Assembly (NCBI GenBank): GCA_021772015.1
Contig: JAETNS010000003.1
Span: 124,001-188,000 of the forward strand
Source of the DNA: Prevotellaceae bacterium
GTDB lineage: Bacteria; Bacteroidota; Bacteroidia; Bacteroidales; Muribaculaceae
Length of the DNA: 64,000 bases
Direction of reading: 5' to 3'
This document shows positions 46,824 to 58,114 of this stretch, piece after piece. The position numbers were made by a program, and so were the translations under genes. The stretch's first letter is position 1. The number at the start of each line of letters is the position of its first letter. The notes below the pieces were generated by a model. That model ran no database searches and was not told the origin of the DNA. It saw only the letters and a program-made list of their open reading frames with translations.

Positions 46824-48395
46824 ATGAAACTCAAAAACATATTTCCCGCTTTGGCCGCGATCACGATGACCGTGACATTGGCCTCATGTGACGGTGAGAA
46901 AGATCTGGTCATAATCGACGGGAACCTTCCTATAAAGACTTCGACCCTTTATATGGTCGGCGACGCGACTCCGAATGGCTGGAGCATCGACTCACCGACT
47001 CCGTTGACTCCCACTGCAGAAGATCCCCTTGTGTTTACTTGGGAGGGCACGCTCAACACCGGTGAGATGAAGCTATGCCTGACCACCGGCAGCTGGGATG
47101 CCGGTTTCATCCGCCCGCTTTCCAACGGCACGGAAATCAATTCCACGCCGATTGTAGCCGCTACTTTCCAGATGCACGCCGGCGATCCTGACGAGAAGTG
47201 GAAAGTCACGGAAGCAGGTGTCTATCAATTGACCTTCGATCTGCGCAACTGGAACATGTCGACAGCCTATCTTGGCGGTCAGCCTGCTCCGGAGATCGAG
47301 CCTATCGTTGCCGAGGCATTGTTCCTTGTGGGTGATGCGACAGCCAACGGCTGGAACATAGATGCTCCCGTACAGGCTGAGAAGAAATCGGAGTTCATAT
47401 ATGAATACACCGGCCCTCTGACAGGCGGAGATTTCAAAGCCTGCACATCGACCGGCAGCTGGGATGTGCCTTTCGTCCGTCCTGCTTCCGATGGCCAGAA
47501 ACTGACCAAAGATGGTTTCGAGGAGGACGGTTTCGTTTACACGACCGCTCCCGACAATAAATGGAAGGTCGCCGATCCCGGTATATACCATCTGACTTTC
47601 GACCTTGAGAAATGGACTGTCAAGGGTGAGTTTGTCGAAGAGATCGTCAATGAGAAGAATCCGATCGAGACCCCGACCCTCTATATGATCGGCGACGCTA
47701 CCCCCGGCGGATGGAGCATGGATGACGCTACGGCGTTTACCGTTTCCTCCTCAAACAAATATATCTTCACTTGGGAAGGTGATCTTGTGACCGGGTCGAT
47801 GAAAGCCTGTCTGGAGCCTGACGGCACATTCTCTTGTCCGTTTATCCGTCCGGCATCGGCTGATGTGGAGATCTCCTCCAATGGAGTGGCTTCCCCGGAT
47901 TTTGTCTACACCACTGCGCCTGATGACCAGTGGAAGATCACTGAAGCAGGCCGTTACCGCATAGTTTTTGATCTTGAGAACTGGAAAATCGCCGTCACAA
48001 AGCTTGATGGAGATGAGCCGGGACCGGGTGATGACGAGAAGGATCCTATTGAGAGCGCGACCCTCTATATGATCGGCGACGCGACTCCCGGAGGATGGAG
48101 CATGGATGACGCCACGGCGTTTACCCGCTCTGCCGACAATGGCTATATCTTCATATGGGAGGGGAATCTCTCGACAGGGGAGATGAAAGCCTGTCTGGAG
48201 CCTGACGGCACATTCTCCTGTCCTTTCCTCCGTCCGTCATACAATGGCTGTGAGATTTCCCGCCAGGGTGTCGCTTCCCCCGATTTCGTCTACACGACGG
48301 ATCCTGACGACAAATGGAAAGTCACCGAGGCCGGACATTACCGCCTGACTTTTGACTTGCAGAACCTGACTATCGCCGTCACTTCACTTGACTGA
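46824..48395 (+). CDS. SusE/SusF-like lipoprotein with four glycan-binding modules
   Basis: The 523-residue lipoprotein (lipobox LASC, Cys22) contains four tandem modules of the SusE/SusF starch-binding type, at about 41-150, 165-270, 284-395 and 413-523. Each opens with a phrase like LYMVGDATPNGWSID and has a WKV/WKI strand near its end. Each offers Trp residues suited to stacking on glucose rings. Modules 3 and 4 are nearly identical and so arose by recent duplication. It is third in the operon, where SusE usually lies, and should hold alpha-glucan at the cell surface. Confidence 0.9.
   Translation: MKLKNIFPALAAITMTVTLASCDGEKDLVIIDGNLPIKTSTLYMVGDATPNGWSIDSPTPLTPTAEDPLVFTWEGTLNTGEMKLCLTTGSWDAGFIRPLSNGTEINSTPIVAATFQMHAGDPDEKWKVTEAGVYQLTFDLRNWNMSTAYLGGQPAPEIEPIVAEALFLVGDATANGWNIDAPVQAEKKSEFIYEYTGPLTGGDFKACTSTGSWDVPFVRPASDGQKLTKDGFEEDGFVYTTAPDNKWKVADPGIYHLTFDLEKWTVKGEFVEEIVNEKNPIETPTLYMIGDATPGGWSMDDATAFTVSSSNKYIFTWEGDLVTGSMKACLEPDGTFSCPFIRPASADVEISSNGVASPDFVYTTAPDDQWKITEAGRYRIVFDLENWKIAVTKLDGDEPGPGDDEKDPIESATLYMIGDATPGGWSMDDATAFTRSADNGYIFIWEGNLSTGEMKACLEPDGTFSCPFLRPSYNGCEISRQGVASPDFVYTTDPDDKWKVTEAGHYRLTFDLQNLTIAVTSLD
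47673..48008 (+). repeat. Intragenic repeat, SusF-like module 3
   Basis: This 336-base unit is closely similar to 48060-48392 over nearly its whole length, in DNA and in protein (both read ATLYMIGDATPGGWSMDD-like, then ACLEPDGTFSCPF and VASPDFVYTT). An acidic Pro/Gly linker separates the copies. Confidence 0.85.
48060..48392 (+). repeat. Intragenic repeat, SusF-like module 4
   Basis: Second copy of the unit at 47673-48008. Differences cluster in the loop after AFT (VSSSNK against RSADNG) and in the stretch before the shared VASPDFVYTT. Confidence 0.85.
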
Positions 48396-48452
48396 TGTGA
48401 TTTGTCTTTCTGATTGTAAAAATAATTTTGAACGATTATTCCAAAGATACTG

Positions 48453-49868
48453 ATGAAAAAGATCATGATATCGGCCGGCGTGGCTGTCTCGATGCTTTTT
48501 GCGTCGTGTAGCGATGAGATCGAGATGCGCCGTCCTCCCGTTTACGAGCTTCCGGAACTTCCCGTCGTGGAGGGTATCCACAAAAACAAGGCTCCCCTCT
48601 ATTGGAGCGTATATGAATACTGCTATGAGCAGGAGCTGGCAGGTGTATCCAATGGAGACATGGACATCACCCCCGCCCAGTGGGATGAGATCATCGACTG
48701 GGTGGCCACCGAGCTGAAGCCTCACGGATATGACATGGTCTGCACAGACGGCTTCATTCCGATGCTCGCCAAAGATGAGACAGGATACATGACCCATTAC
48801 GGGTCGACTTCGCTCAAAGATCTTGTGGCCAGGGCGAAAGCCAAAGGTTTGAAAGTCGGGGTGTATGACAATCCTCTCTGGATCCACGGGCCGTCAGAGA
48901 CCAAGATCGAAGGCACGGACTATACTTTCGGTGGACTCACCTACAATGGGACTACCACAGTACTCAATCCGTCGACGGAGGATATGTGGTTTCAGTGGGT
49001 TGTGGCTGAGAATCCCGGAGCAAGAGAGTATATCGACGGTTTCTTCAAACATTATGCCGACCTTGGCATTGATTACATCCGTATGGACTTCCTGTCATGG
49101 TATGAGGATGGCAAAGACCGCAATATCGGTGTGGTCGGCCGTGGCTATGGCCGCCCCTCTTATGCCCGTGCATTGGCCTATATCGCGGAGTCTGCCAAAA
49201 AATATGGGATCTTCACCTCTCTGGTAATGCCCCATATGTATAATGACGCGGAGCTTGAGGCAGCTTACGGAAACATGGTGAGGATCGTGGCCGATACCGG
49301 CGGTGGTGGCTGGTGGCACTGCTCGGCTGCCGACAAAGGGAAGGTCTACGCCAATTGGCCCAACTGTATGAATATGTTTGACGGGTTCGTCTACTGGTCG
49401 CATATATCCGGCCGTGAAAGGGTGATACTCGACGGTGACTTCATCAGGCTTAACAAGTTCGACACCGACGCGGAGAAGGAGACCGTAATATCCCTCCAGC
49501 TGATGGCCGGCGGTCCGGTGACGGTGGCTGACCAGGAGTCTACTATCGGAAACGATATGAAGTTCTACACCAATGACGAGATCCTTGCCCTTAACGCTGA
49601 CCGTTTTGTCGGGAAGCCGCTTAGCCCGAATGTGACAGATGCCAACAATCAGATCTGGTATGGCCAGATGTCAAACGGTGATTGGGTCGTGGGACTCTTC
49701 AACCGTGGTGACAATTCTGTTGCGTATAATGTCAAATTCTCGGATCTCGGTATCCAGGGAGAATGGAAAATCCGTGATCTCTGGCGGCATGCCGATGAAG
49801 GTACCGCGAATCTGGTGTCGGCTACGGTTCCAGCCCACGGGTGTAAAATCATCCGCCTTTCAAAATAA
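48453..49868 (+). CDS. GH27-like glycoside hydrolase lipoprotein
   Basis: The 471-residue lipoprotein (lipobox FASC, Cys19) folds as a clan GH-D barrel by motif. The presumed nucleophile is Asp212 in GIDYIRMDFLSW, and the presumed acid/base Asp281 lies in VRIVADTGGGGWWH. The C-terminal part has the GH27-like run LMAGGPVTVADQES, TNDEILALNADRFVG, WVVGLFNRGD and a beta-sandwich ending in AHGCKIIRLSK. GH27 is best known for alpha-galactosidases, but also contains isomalto-dextranases. In this locus, between SusE/F and GH97 and near GH66, an alpha-1,6-glucan activity such as isomalto-dextranase is more likely than alpha-galactosidase. Exact family and substrate remain to be shown. Confidence 0.72.
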   Translation: MKKIMISAGVAVSMLFASCSDEIEMRRPPVYELPELPVVEGIHKNKAPLYWSVYEYCYEQELAGVSNGDMDITPAQWDEIIDWVATELKPHGYDMVCTDGFIPMLAKDETGYMTHYGSTSLKDLVARAKAKGLKVGVYDNPLWIHGPSETKIEGTDYTFGGLTYNGTTTVLNPSTEDMWFQWVVAENPGAREYIDGFFKHYADLGIDYIRMDFLSWYEDGKDRNIGVVGRGYGRPSYARALAYIAESAKKYGIFTSLVMPHMYNDAELEAAYGNMVRIVADTGGGGWWHCSAADKGKVYANWPNCMNMFDGFVYWSHISGRERVILDGDFIRLNKFDTDAEKETVISLQLMAGGPVTVADQESTIGNDMKFYTNDEILALNADRFVGKPLSPNVTDANNQIWYGQMSNGDWVVGLFNRGDNSVAYNVKFSDLGIQGEWKIRDLWRHADEGTANLVSATVPAHGCKIIRLSK

Positions 49869-49896
49869 CTCCAACTTTTACGCAATAGCTTAATAA

Positions 49897-52041
<2,145 letters not shown>

Positions 52042-52095
52042 TTTTCAAGATAGTTTGAATTGAAAAAACATAAACCATTCATATATTTTACCGAC

Positions 52096-53001
52096 ATGAA
52101 AATCTTTACCAAAATTGCTATCGCAGCCGCTTGCGTCGTGACTGCCGCCAACGTTTCAGCTCAAGGAAGAACCGACCTGCTCTGGGTGCTCGGAGATGCA
52201 ACCCCTTCAGGTTGGAGCACCGACGATGCTACCGCCCTTCTCGCACCGGCCGATGACTCGAAAATCTATTCCGGGACAATGTATCTGGAGGCTGACAAGG
52301 ACTTCAAGTTCCTTACCACCTATGATTTCGGCAATATGGAATACCGCGCAGCGACGGCTGATGCCACTCCTGACGCGGATGGGAAAGTAGCTCTCGTGCT
52401 GACCGGCGATGGAGATGACTTCAAGATACATGTGACCGAGTCGGCCAATTATCTCATCACAGTGGACACAGAGTCGCTTGAGGCCACTATTGTCAAATCG
52501 GCTTATCAGGAGACACAGGTTCGTTATGCTTCGATCTTTATCGTCGGGTCGGCTTTGTCGACAGGGTATGCCGTCGACAAGGGACTGGCTATGCTGCAGA
52601 ACCCCGCCGCGCCGTATGAATTCAGTGTTTCCAACGCCTCCATGCAGGAGGGCTCTTTCAAAATAGCCACCGCCCTCAAAGGATCCGGCACCTGGGATGC
52701 CCGATACTGGTACTTCGCCGATCCCGCCGATCCCACGAAGATGATGCCGAATGCTGATGGAGACAACCAGTGGAGCATTTCTACCGCAGGCAATTATGAC
52801 GTGAAAGCCAATCTGGCAACCAATGTGATCTCTATCACCGAAGCCGGCCAGTCTGGTATATCGGAAATTACTGCCGGCGCTGTTGAAGATCTCCCGGTTG
52901 CATATTATACCATCGAAGGCCGTCGTGTTGATGCTCCTGTGGCCGGAAGCCTGGTGATCAAGGTCTCCGCTGACGGAACCGCTACCAAAGTACGTTTCTG
53001 A
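52096..53001 (+). CDS. Two-module SusE/F-like protein with secretion tail
   Basis: The ATG at 52096 opens a signal peptide ending NVSA before Gln; the frame extends 12 codons upstream to a TTG that I discount. The 301-residue product has two SusE/F-like modules, opening LWVLGDATPSGWSTDD (about 28) and IFIVGSALSTGYAVDKG (about 150). Its tail, YYTIEGRRVDAPVAG then SADGTATKVRF, is like that of other secreted Bacteroidales proteins, including the Omp28-like gene at 17720. There is no convincing lipobox. It should be an extracellular or T9SS-anchored alpha-glucan-binding protein. Confidence 0.78.
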   Translation: MKIFTKIAIAAACVVTAANVSAQGRTDLLWVLGDATPSGWSTDDATALLAPADDSKIYSGTMYLEADKDFKFLTTYDFGNMEYRAATADATPDADGKVALVLTGDGDDFKIHVTESANYLITVDTESLEATIVKSAYQETQVRYASIFIVGSALSTGYAVDKGLAMLQNPAAPYEFSVSNASMQEGSFKIATALKGSGTWDARYWYFADPADPTKMMPNADGDNQWSISTAGNYDVKANLATNVISITEAGQSGISEITAGAVEDLPVAYYTIEGRRVDAPVAGSLVIKVSADGTATKVRF

Positions 53002-53052
53002 TCCACTCCACATTAATCCTTAAAACGCCTTAAGATTCCTGCAAATCAAGAG

Positions 53053-53091
53053 TGTGCCGGGAGGGAGGCTCCGACGTTCTCTCCCGACACA
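53053..53091 (+). promoter_or_regulatory. Hairpin inside the alpha-glucan operon
   Basis: TGTGCCGGGAG (53053-53063) pairs with CTCCCGACACA (53081-53091) except for one C.A mismatch, with a 17-base loop and no T-run. It lies in the largest internal gap of the operon (125 bases) and may lower readthrough or protect the upstream mRNA. Confidence 0.4.
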
Positions 53092-53126
53092 TTCCTATCT
53101 TTCGTATGCTTTAACCTGACCATATA

Positions 53127-56100
53127 ATGAAAAGAATACTGCGTAGAAACATGATATCAGTCATGGCCTCTCTGGCGTTTATGCCAGCTATGGCCTGGGA
53201 TCATCTATACCTGATCGGCGAGGGGACTCCCACGGGGTGGTCTCTCGACAACATGATAGAGATGAAGGAGACTGCAGCCGGGTCTAATGTCTATGTGACA
53301 GTCTGTTATCTCGACAATGAGAAGGGCGGCACTTTCCGTCTGCAACCTGACAAGGATTGGGTCGAGGAGAATTATTATGGAGCCGCATTTTCCGGAGAGA
53401 CCATCGCCAATGACCAATGGATGACATTGAACCGAGGAAAAGGAGATCAGTTCAAGGTCGCTACTCCCGGTATATATTATTTAGAGGCCAATCTCAATGA
53501 CAATCAAGTAAAGATCAATCGTATGGATGCCCTTTACATGGTCGGAAGCGCGACACCGGCCGGTTGGAGCATTGATGACGCTTTCGCTCTAAGGAATTCA
53601 AACGATTATCCTGACCATTATTGGGGCAGTATGGCTTTGACGGGAGGCGATTTTGATCACCCCGACAGTTTCAAGATGTTTGTCGATAAAGGAGGAGCGC
53701 AAGGATTCGATTCCCGTTTCTTCCTTTTCAAAAAATCCAAAGGGGAGTTCATGACGTCCTCCGATGGTGATTCGCAATGGACGGTGGGAGACCCCAACCA
53801 GTCCACCCATGAAGAGCGTGATCTCGTCGCGGGAACTTACAATGTATTTGTCGATGCGGCCACCAAGGCTGTCAAGTTTTTCCTTCATGCAAAGTCTGTG
53901 TTTCTTGTCGGTCCCGGTGTGCTTTCGTCATGGAGCAATGACGGTCAGAATCCGGTCCTTACTTCGGAAGGAGATGGTCGGTACTCACGCAAGCATGTCT
54001 TTTTCCGTAGCGGCAATGACAATCTTTTCAAGGTGGTGGCCGACGGGAAATATTACGGTTCAGACAGTTGGGAGAACACAACTCTGGCCGATAATTCCAC
54101 TGCTTATATGCGGGTGATAAATACCGGGGCCGATTTCAGGGTTGACGCTTCCGGTTTCAGAAATGTGGTTGTACGTCCCAGCGATGCCGGTGACGGCACT
54201 CTTTGTATGGAACTTTCAGGCCGTCAAAGCGTCTGGTACGAGGGCTTATGCGCTCTTGACTATGATGAATCCTCTCTTTCTTATGTCGACAATAACGGTT
54301 TAAACTGGTTGTCTTCAGGATTTTCAACGGAAGTGAAGATTGACGGGGATGTGGTCTCCACCCTACGTTCTGACAAAACCGGATGGTACTCGGCCTCTGT
54401 CACTTTCAATGGCCCCAATCCTTCATACAATCTTGTATGGCAGGCTCCCATTCTTGAGGGGGACGCGGCAGGGACAGCCATTGAATTCGCTCAGCAGGAT
54501 GCGGAGGATGGCCGTTTCATACGCCGGAGGGTCTACTTGAATGGAGGACAGACGATAAGGGGACGAATCGGCTCGCTTGTGTCTGCTGATGTCAATGTTT
54601 CCGCTTCGGGATATTACACGGTTGTCCTTGAGATGACTGACGGCTCTCCTCGTGTTTCTGTCTCCGGACCGTTTGATGCCCACATGCCTCTGACGGAGAC
54701 TGATTTCAATGATGGCCGCAAACATTATTTCCTTGTCGGACAGCGTATGGGCGCATGGCGATTACAGCCTGAATGGGAGTTCATACCCAGAGGAGACGGT
54801 ACATTCGCTATCCCCACGCGTGCCCTTTACAATGGGTATGTCATGGTCGGTGAGGTAGATAATTATGAAGATTATGTGATGCAGACCTACAGGGGATATT
54901 CCCATACAGATCTGGGCGTGGAGTCAAAGATCGATCCCCGCAACAATGACCAGGAGGTTACGCGTGAGTTACCCCTTGCGCTTCTTCCTTCGACCGGCAA
55001 GAACGGCTGTCTCGACGGCAAGTACACCGATACCCGTTACAATGACATAAAGCGTACCTCACCGAATGTGCAGCATGGAGGCTGGGATGCGATGAAGCTC
55101 CGTCTGATCCATATCCTTACCCCTGACGGCTACAATGATGTGGAGCATATACAGTCTTTGCCTTCACGCGTCAACTCCATCGTATTGTCTGTAGACGAAG
55201 AGGGCCATCCCTCCCATATCAGGTTTGAGGGACTTAACACCTCGGCCCGTGCTTTGGCTGAGATCAGAACTTTCTCGCTTGTCGGAGGGGGCATCAAGAA
55301 CCGCCATGTCACATATGGCGAGAACGGTGTGACTTCCCCGCTTAACAATCAGCCCGGTTACAATGGCTCGGAATGGAGTGAATCATGGATCCAGTATGAC
55401 AATTCCGCAAGACCGTATGTCGACGGCAATGGAGAGTATATATATCATACGAGTTTTACGCGTGACTGGCTCCGTCCTCATCCGTCATATTTCAATTTCG
55501 GGGATGATTTCGAATATACTTCCAACAATATCACTTTCGTGTATAATCCCGACATCACTCATGCCGATCAATTCGGACAGCGTATCGGTATTGACAGCGG
55601 CGGCGATGAACGCCCCGAAGTCTTGCATACTTATTTCCGTGAACCGTCAGGCGATGAGAGCATAGGGCGCAATGACATGGCGGCTAACAGTCTTGACGAT
55701 GTCATTTCAATACCGTCGGAAGACCGGGCATGTTTTGTCGTGGAAGACATGTGGATGGAAGGAATGTTCAAGATCTGGTGTGGCTGGGGAGGCTCTGCCA
55801 CTAATTATGAGTTTGAAGACAACGGTACAAACTATACCCGCTGGTTCCGCAGCAATGGCGGTCATGGCAGAAACGCAGAGGATTGCACGGCATATTTTCA
55901 GGCAGACAAGATCCTGGCCTACACGATTTTCGAGGATGTCCCTGCGGCCAACTTCGGCATAGGTTACGGACTGCCTTCTACCGACACCTTCACCAATCCG
56001 AAAGTAGACAAGAACGGTGTGATCAGGGATGAATACAAGGAGCACCCCGAACGCCGTTACTTCAAACGGGTTGAGATATGGTTCAATCTCAAAAACGGTT

Positions 56101-56777
56101 TCGCATACAAGGGTAATGAAGGGGCTTCCGTGATCATTTTCTATCAGGAGGAGAGCGGCCCTAACATTACAATCACCAAATCAGGGGAAAACCATGCAAG
56201 CTATAATTTCTATATTCCCCTGATAGGAATGACAGAGGATGTCGACAACAGGGTGTATGGCAACGTTACAGCCTACAAGGTATATCGTATAGCTATTGAT
56301 GATGAAGGAGTGGAGGGTGATCCGGTTCTTGTCGAGTCAAAGGATCTCGGGGAGGAAGGTGTGCCCAGGAAAGATTTCGGAAACATAGACATCGTCGATC
56401 CGACCTCTCTACCTGCCGGGCGTTACCGTTACAAGATAGAAACCACCCGCAAGAACACGGCAGACAACAAATGGTTGAGCGCGAAATCCAATATCATACG
56501 TATAAACTCCGAGGACATACCGAGCGGAGTGGAGAATGTCGGACAGGAAGAATCTGATGATTTCAGTCTCAGGGTAAACGCAACTCCGTCGGAAGGGACA
56601 CTTAAAGTCAGCGCGAATGGAGAGATCGGCTGGTTGACCATATATTCCGTCAACGGGTCTGTCGTCAACCGTCTGCGTGTCGCTGCCAATGCCGCCACTG
56701 TTGATATCTCCGCGCTGCCCGTGGGGGTGTATGTGGCCAATGCGAATAACAAATCAGTAAGATTCGTCAAACGATGA
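53127..56777 (+). CDS. Giant multimodular SusE/F-like surface protein with T9SS tail
   Basis: The 1216-residue product has a signal peptide ending AMA before Trp24. Three SusE/F-like modules follow: 25-132 (LYLIGEGTPTGWSLDN), 135-252 (LYMVGSATPAGWSIDD) and 256-365 (VFLVGPGVLSSWSNDG). A fourth, related unit opens HYFLVGQRMGAWRLQPEW near 533. Residues 366-530 and about 600-1090 are large regions I do not recognise, rich in Tyr, Trp, Asp and Asn. A fibronectin-like part (1060-1130) precedes a T9SS type A tail (LTIYSVNGSVV, then LPVGVYVANANN, ending VRFVKR). Its stop overlaps the next start by four bases. It is likely a cell-surface or released alpha-glucan-binding scaffold; an enzymatic centre in the unknown region cannot be excluded. 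Confidence 0.75.
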   Translation: MKRILRRNMISVMASLAFMPAMAWDHLYLIGEGTPTGWSLDNMIEMKETAAGSNVYVTVCYLDNEKGGTFRLQPDKDWVEENYYGAAFSGETIANDQWMTLNRGKGDQFKVATPGIYYLEANLNDNQVKINRMDALYMVGSATPAGWSIDDAFALRNSNDYPDHYWGSMALTGGDFDHPDSFKMFVDKGGAQGFDSRFFLFKKSKGEFMTSSDGDSQWTVGDPNQSTHEERDLVAGTYNVFVDAATKAVKFFLHAKSVFLVGPGVLSSWSNDGQNPVLTSEGDGRYSRKHVFFRSGNDNLFKVVADGKYYGSDSWENTTLADNSTAYMRVINTGADFRVDASGFRNVVVRPSDAGDGTLCMELSGRQSVWYEGLCALDYDESSLSYVDNNGLNWLSSGFSTEVKIDGDVVSTLRSDKTGWYSASVTFNGPNPSYNLVWQAPILEGDAAGTAIEFAQQDAEDGRFIRRRVYLNGGQTIRGRIGSLVSADVNVSASGYYTVVLEMTDGSPRVSVSGPFDAHMPLTETDFNDGRKHYFLVGQRMGAWRLQPEWEFIPRGDGTFAIPTRALYNGYVMVGEVDNYEDYVMQTYRGYSHTDLGVESKIDPRNNDQEVTRELPLALLPSTGKNGCLDGKYTDTRYNDIKRTSPNVQHGGWDAMKLRLIHILTPDGYNDVEHIQSLPSRVNSIVLSVDEEGHPSHIRFEGLNTSARALAEIRTFSLVGGGIKNRHVTYGENGVTSPLNNQPGYNGSEWSESWIQYDNSARPYVDGNGEYIYHTSFTRDWLRPHPSYFNFGDDFEYTSNNITFVYNPDITHADQFGQRIGIDSGGDERPEVLHTYFREPSGDESIGRNDMAANSLDDVISIPSEDRACFVVEDMWMEGMFKIWCGWGGSATNYEFEDNGTNYTRWFRSNGGHGRNAEDCTAYFQADKILAYTIFEDVPAANFGIGYGLPSTDTFTNPKVDKNGVIRDEYKEHPERRYFKRVEIWFNLKNGFAYKGNEGASVIIFYQEESGPNITITKSGENHASYNFYIPLIGMTEDVDNRVYGNVTAYKVYRIAIDDEGVEGDPVLVESKDLGEEGVPRKDFGNIDIVDPTSLPAGRYRYKIETTRKNTADNKWLSAKSNIIRINSEDIPSGVENVGQEESDDFSLRVNATPSEGTLKVSANGEIGWLTIYSVNGSVVNRLRVAANAATVDISALPVGVYVANANNKSVRFVKR

Positions 56778-58114
56778 GTGTCAGACGCTTTTTGATCATG
56801 GTCTTGGCCGTGGCAGGCATCTTAACGGTGCCTGTCAGGGCTGAGATAAATTACCTCCGGTTGTATCTGGTCGGAGACGCGACTCCCGGAGGTTGGAATG
56901 AGAAATTGCCGGAAGAGATGGTTGCTATCGGCAACAACTGCTTCCTTTGGGACGGCTGGCTTGGAAAAGGAGAGCTTAAGTTCCTGAACACGCGCGGAGA
57001 CTGGGACAGCTCGATAGTCACCTCGTCGCCCGGACTGGTGTTTGATACCGGGGTCAAATATGACCTTTATTATAAGCATTGGTCTGACAATAAGTTTGTC
57101 AATGAGACCCCTGGATATGTGAGGATCATTGTCGATCTCGGCAATATGAAGGTCAATTTCCGTCGTCCGGCTCTTGCCTTTGTCGGGCCTGCTGCAAAGG
57201 GATGGTCTCTTGATGATGTCATTCCCGTGTTTGCTGACGATGAGGGGAATGTGAGCTGGAGGGGACAGTTGCGTGCCGGCGAATTGAAAATCCTTGCTGA
57301 CGGGGCGTTTGACTGGACTCCTTGTTACAACGCGCCTTACGAGGGGGACCTCATCACCCCCGGAGGCCATCAAATGATTTTCAACACATCCGATCACGAC
57401 CAAGGAGGTAATTTCGTCGATTTCAAATATTTGGTTCCCAGAGCCGGACTGTATGCGTTCAAGTTCAAGAATGAGGGTGGTGGGCGTTTTTTCGGCATGG
57501 ATGTCACGATGGATGCCGAGCCTGATCTTACGGGAGGCTTCCGCTCGATCCCCGGACGCTATCTCGCGGCTATTGACAGGGGGGCTCGCCGGGTTCATTT
57601 TGGTCCGGTCCCTTCACGCCTCTATATCGGCGAATCCGGTGCGGACTGTATGGAGCTTAATGCGCAGGGTAATGACCGCTTCTCGTCGATCGTGGATCTC
57701 AGGAGAGGGAAATATTACAAATTGTCATCCAATCCTGCATCGTGGGAGGCTTCGGCCATTTCCCCTAATGTAGACACGGACATAACTTCTGCCACTTCCA
57801 ACCTGTCGCCTATGCATGGTTACAGTTATGTTGTCCCCGAAGACGGGCAATATCAGGTTAACGCAGACTTTTCAGGTAATATCCCTTATCTGTCAGCCAA
57901 ACGTCATGTGACATCATCGGTGGAAACGGTGATGGATGTTCTGCCCCGGGTGAAGGCCATCGGCGGGGAGATAACAGTCGAAGGCGACTTCACGAGTGTG
58001 GCCGTTTATGATGTCTCCGGCCGCTTTATGGGGTGTGATTCCCCATGTCGGGTTGCGCCCGGAACCTATATCGTCAGAGTCGACAATAATATTTTCAAGA
58101 TTTCATCCAGATGA
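56774..58114 (+). CDS. SusE/F-like protein with T9SS tail
   Basis: The 446-residue product has a signal peptide ending VRA before Glu24. Modules of SusE/F type begin at about 30 (LYLVGDATPGGWNEK), 133 (LAFVGPAAKGWSLDD) and 282 (LYIGESGADCMELN). The tail, VAVYDVSGRFMGCDSPC then APGTYIVRVDNN, is a clear T9SS type A form. It overlaps both neighbours by four bases (ATGA), so it is translationally coupled to the 1216-residue protein and to the GH66 dextranase. This suggests the three act together at the surface. Confidence 0.8.
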   Translation: MSVRRFLIMVLAVAGILTVPVRAEINYLRLYLVGDATPGGWNEKLPEEMVAIGNNCFLWDGWLGKGELKFLNTRGDWDSSIVTSSPGLVFDTGVKYDLYYKHWSDNKFVNETPGYVRIIVDLGNMKVNFRRPALAFVGPAAKGWSLDDVIPVFADDEGNVSWRGQLRAGELKILADGAFDWTPCYNAPYEGDLITPGGHQMIFNTSDHDQGGNFVDFKYLVPRAGLYAFKFKNEGGGRFFGMDVTMDAEPDLTGGFRSIPGRYLAAIDRGARRVHFGPVPSRLYIGESGADCMELNAQGNDRFSSIVDLRRGKYYKLSSNPASWEASAISPNVDTDITSATSNLSPMHGYSYVVPEDGQYQVNADFSGNIPYLSAKRHVTSSVETVMDVLPRVKAIGGEITVEGDFTSVAVYDVSGRFMGCDSPCRVAPGTYIVRVDNNIFKISSR

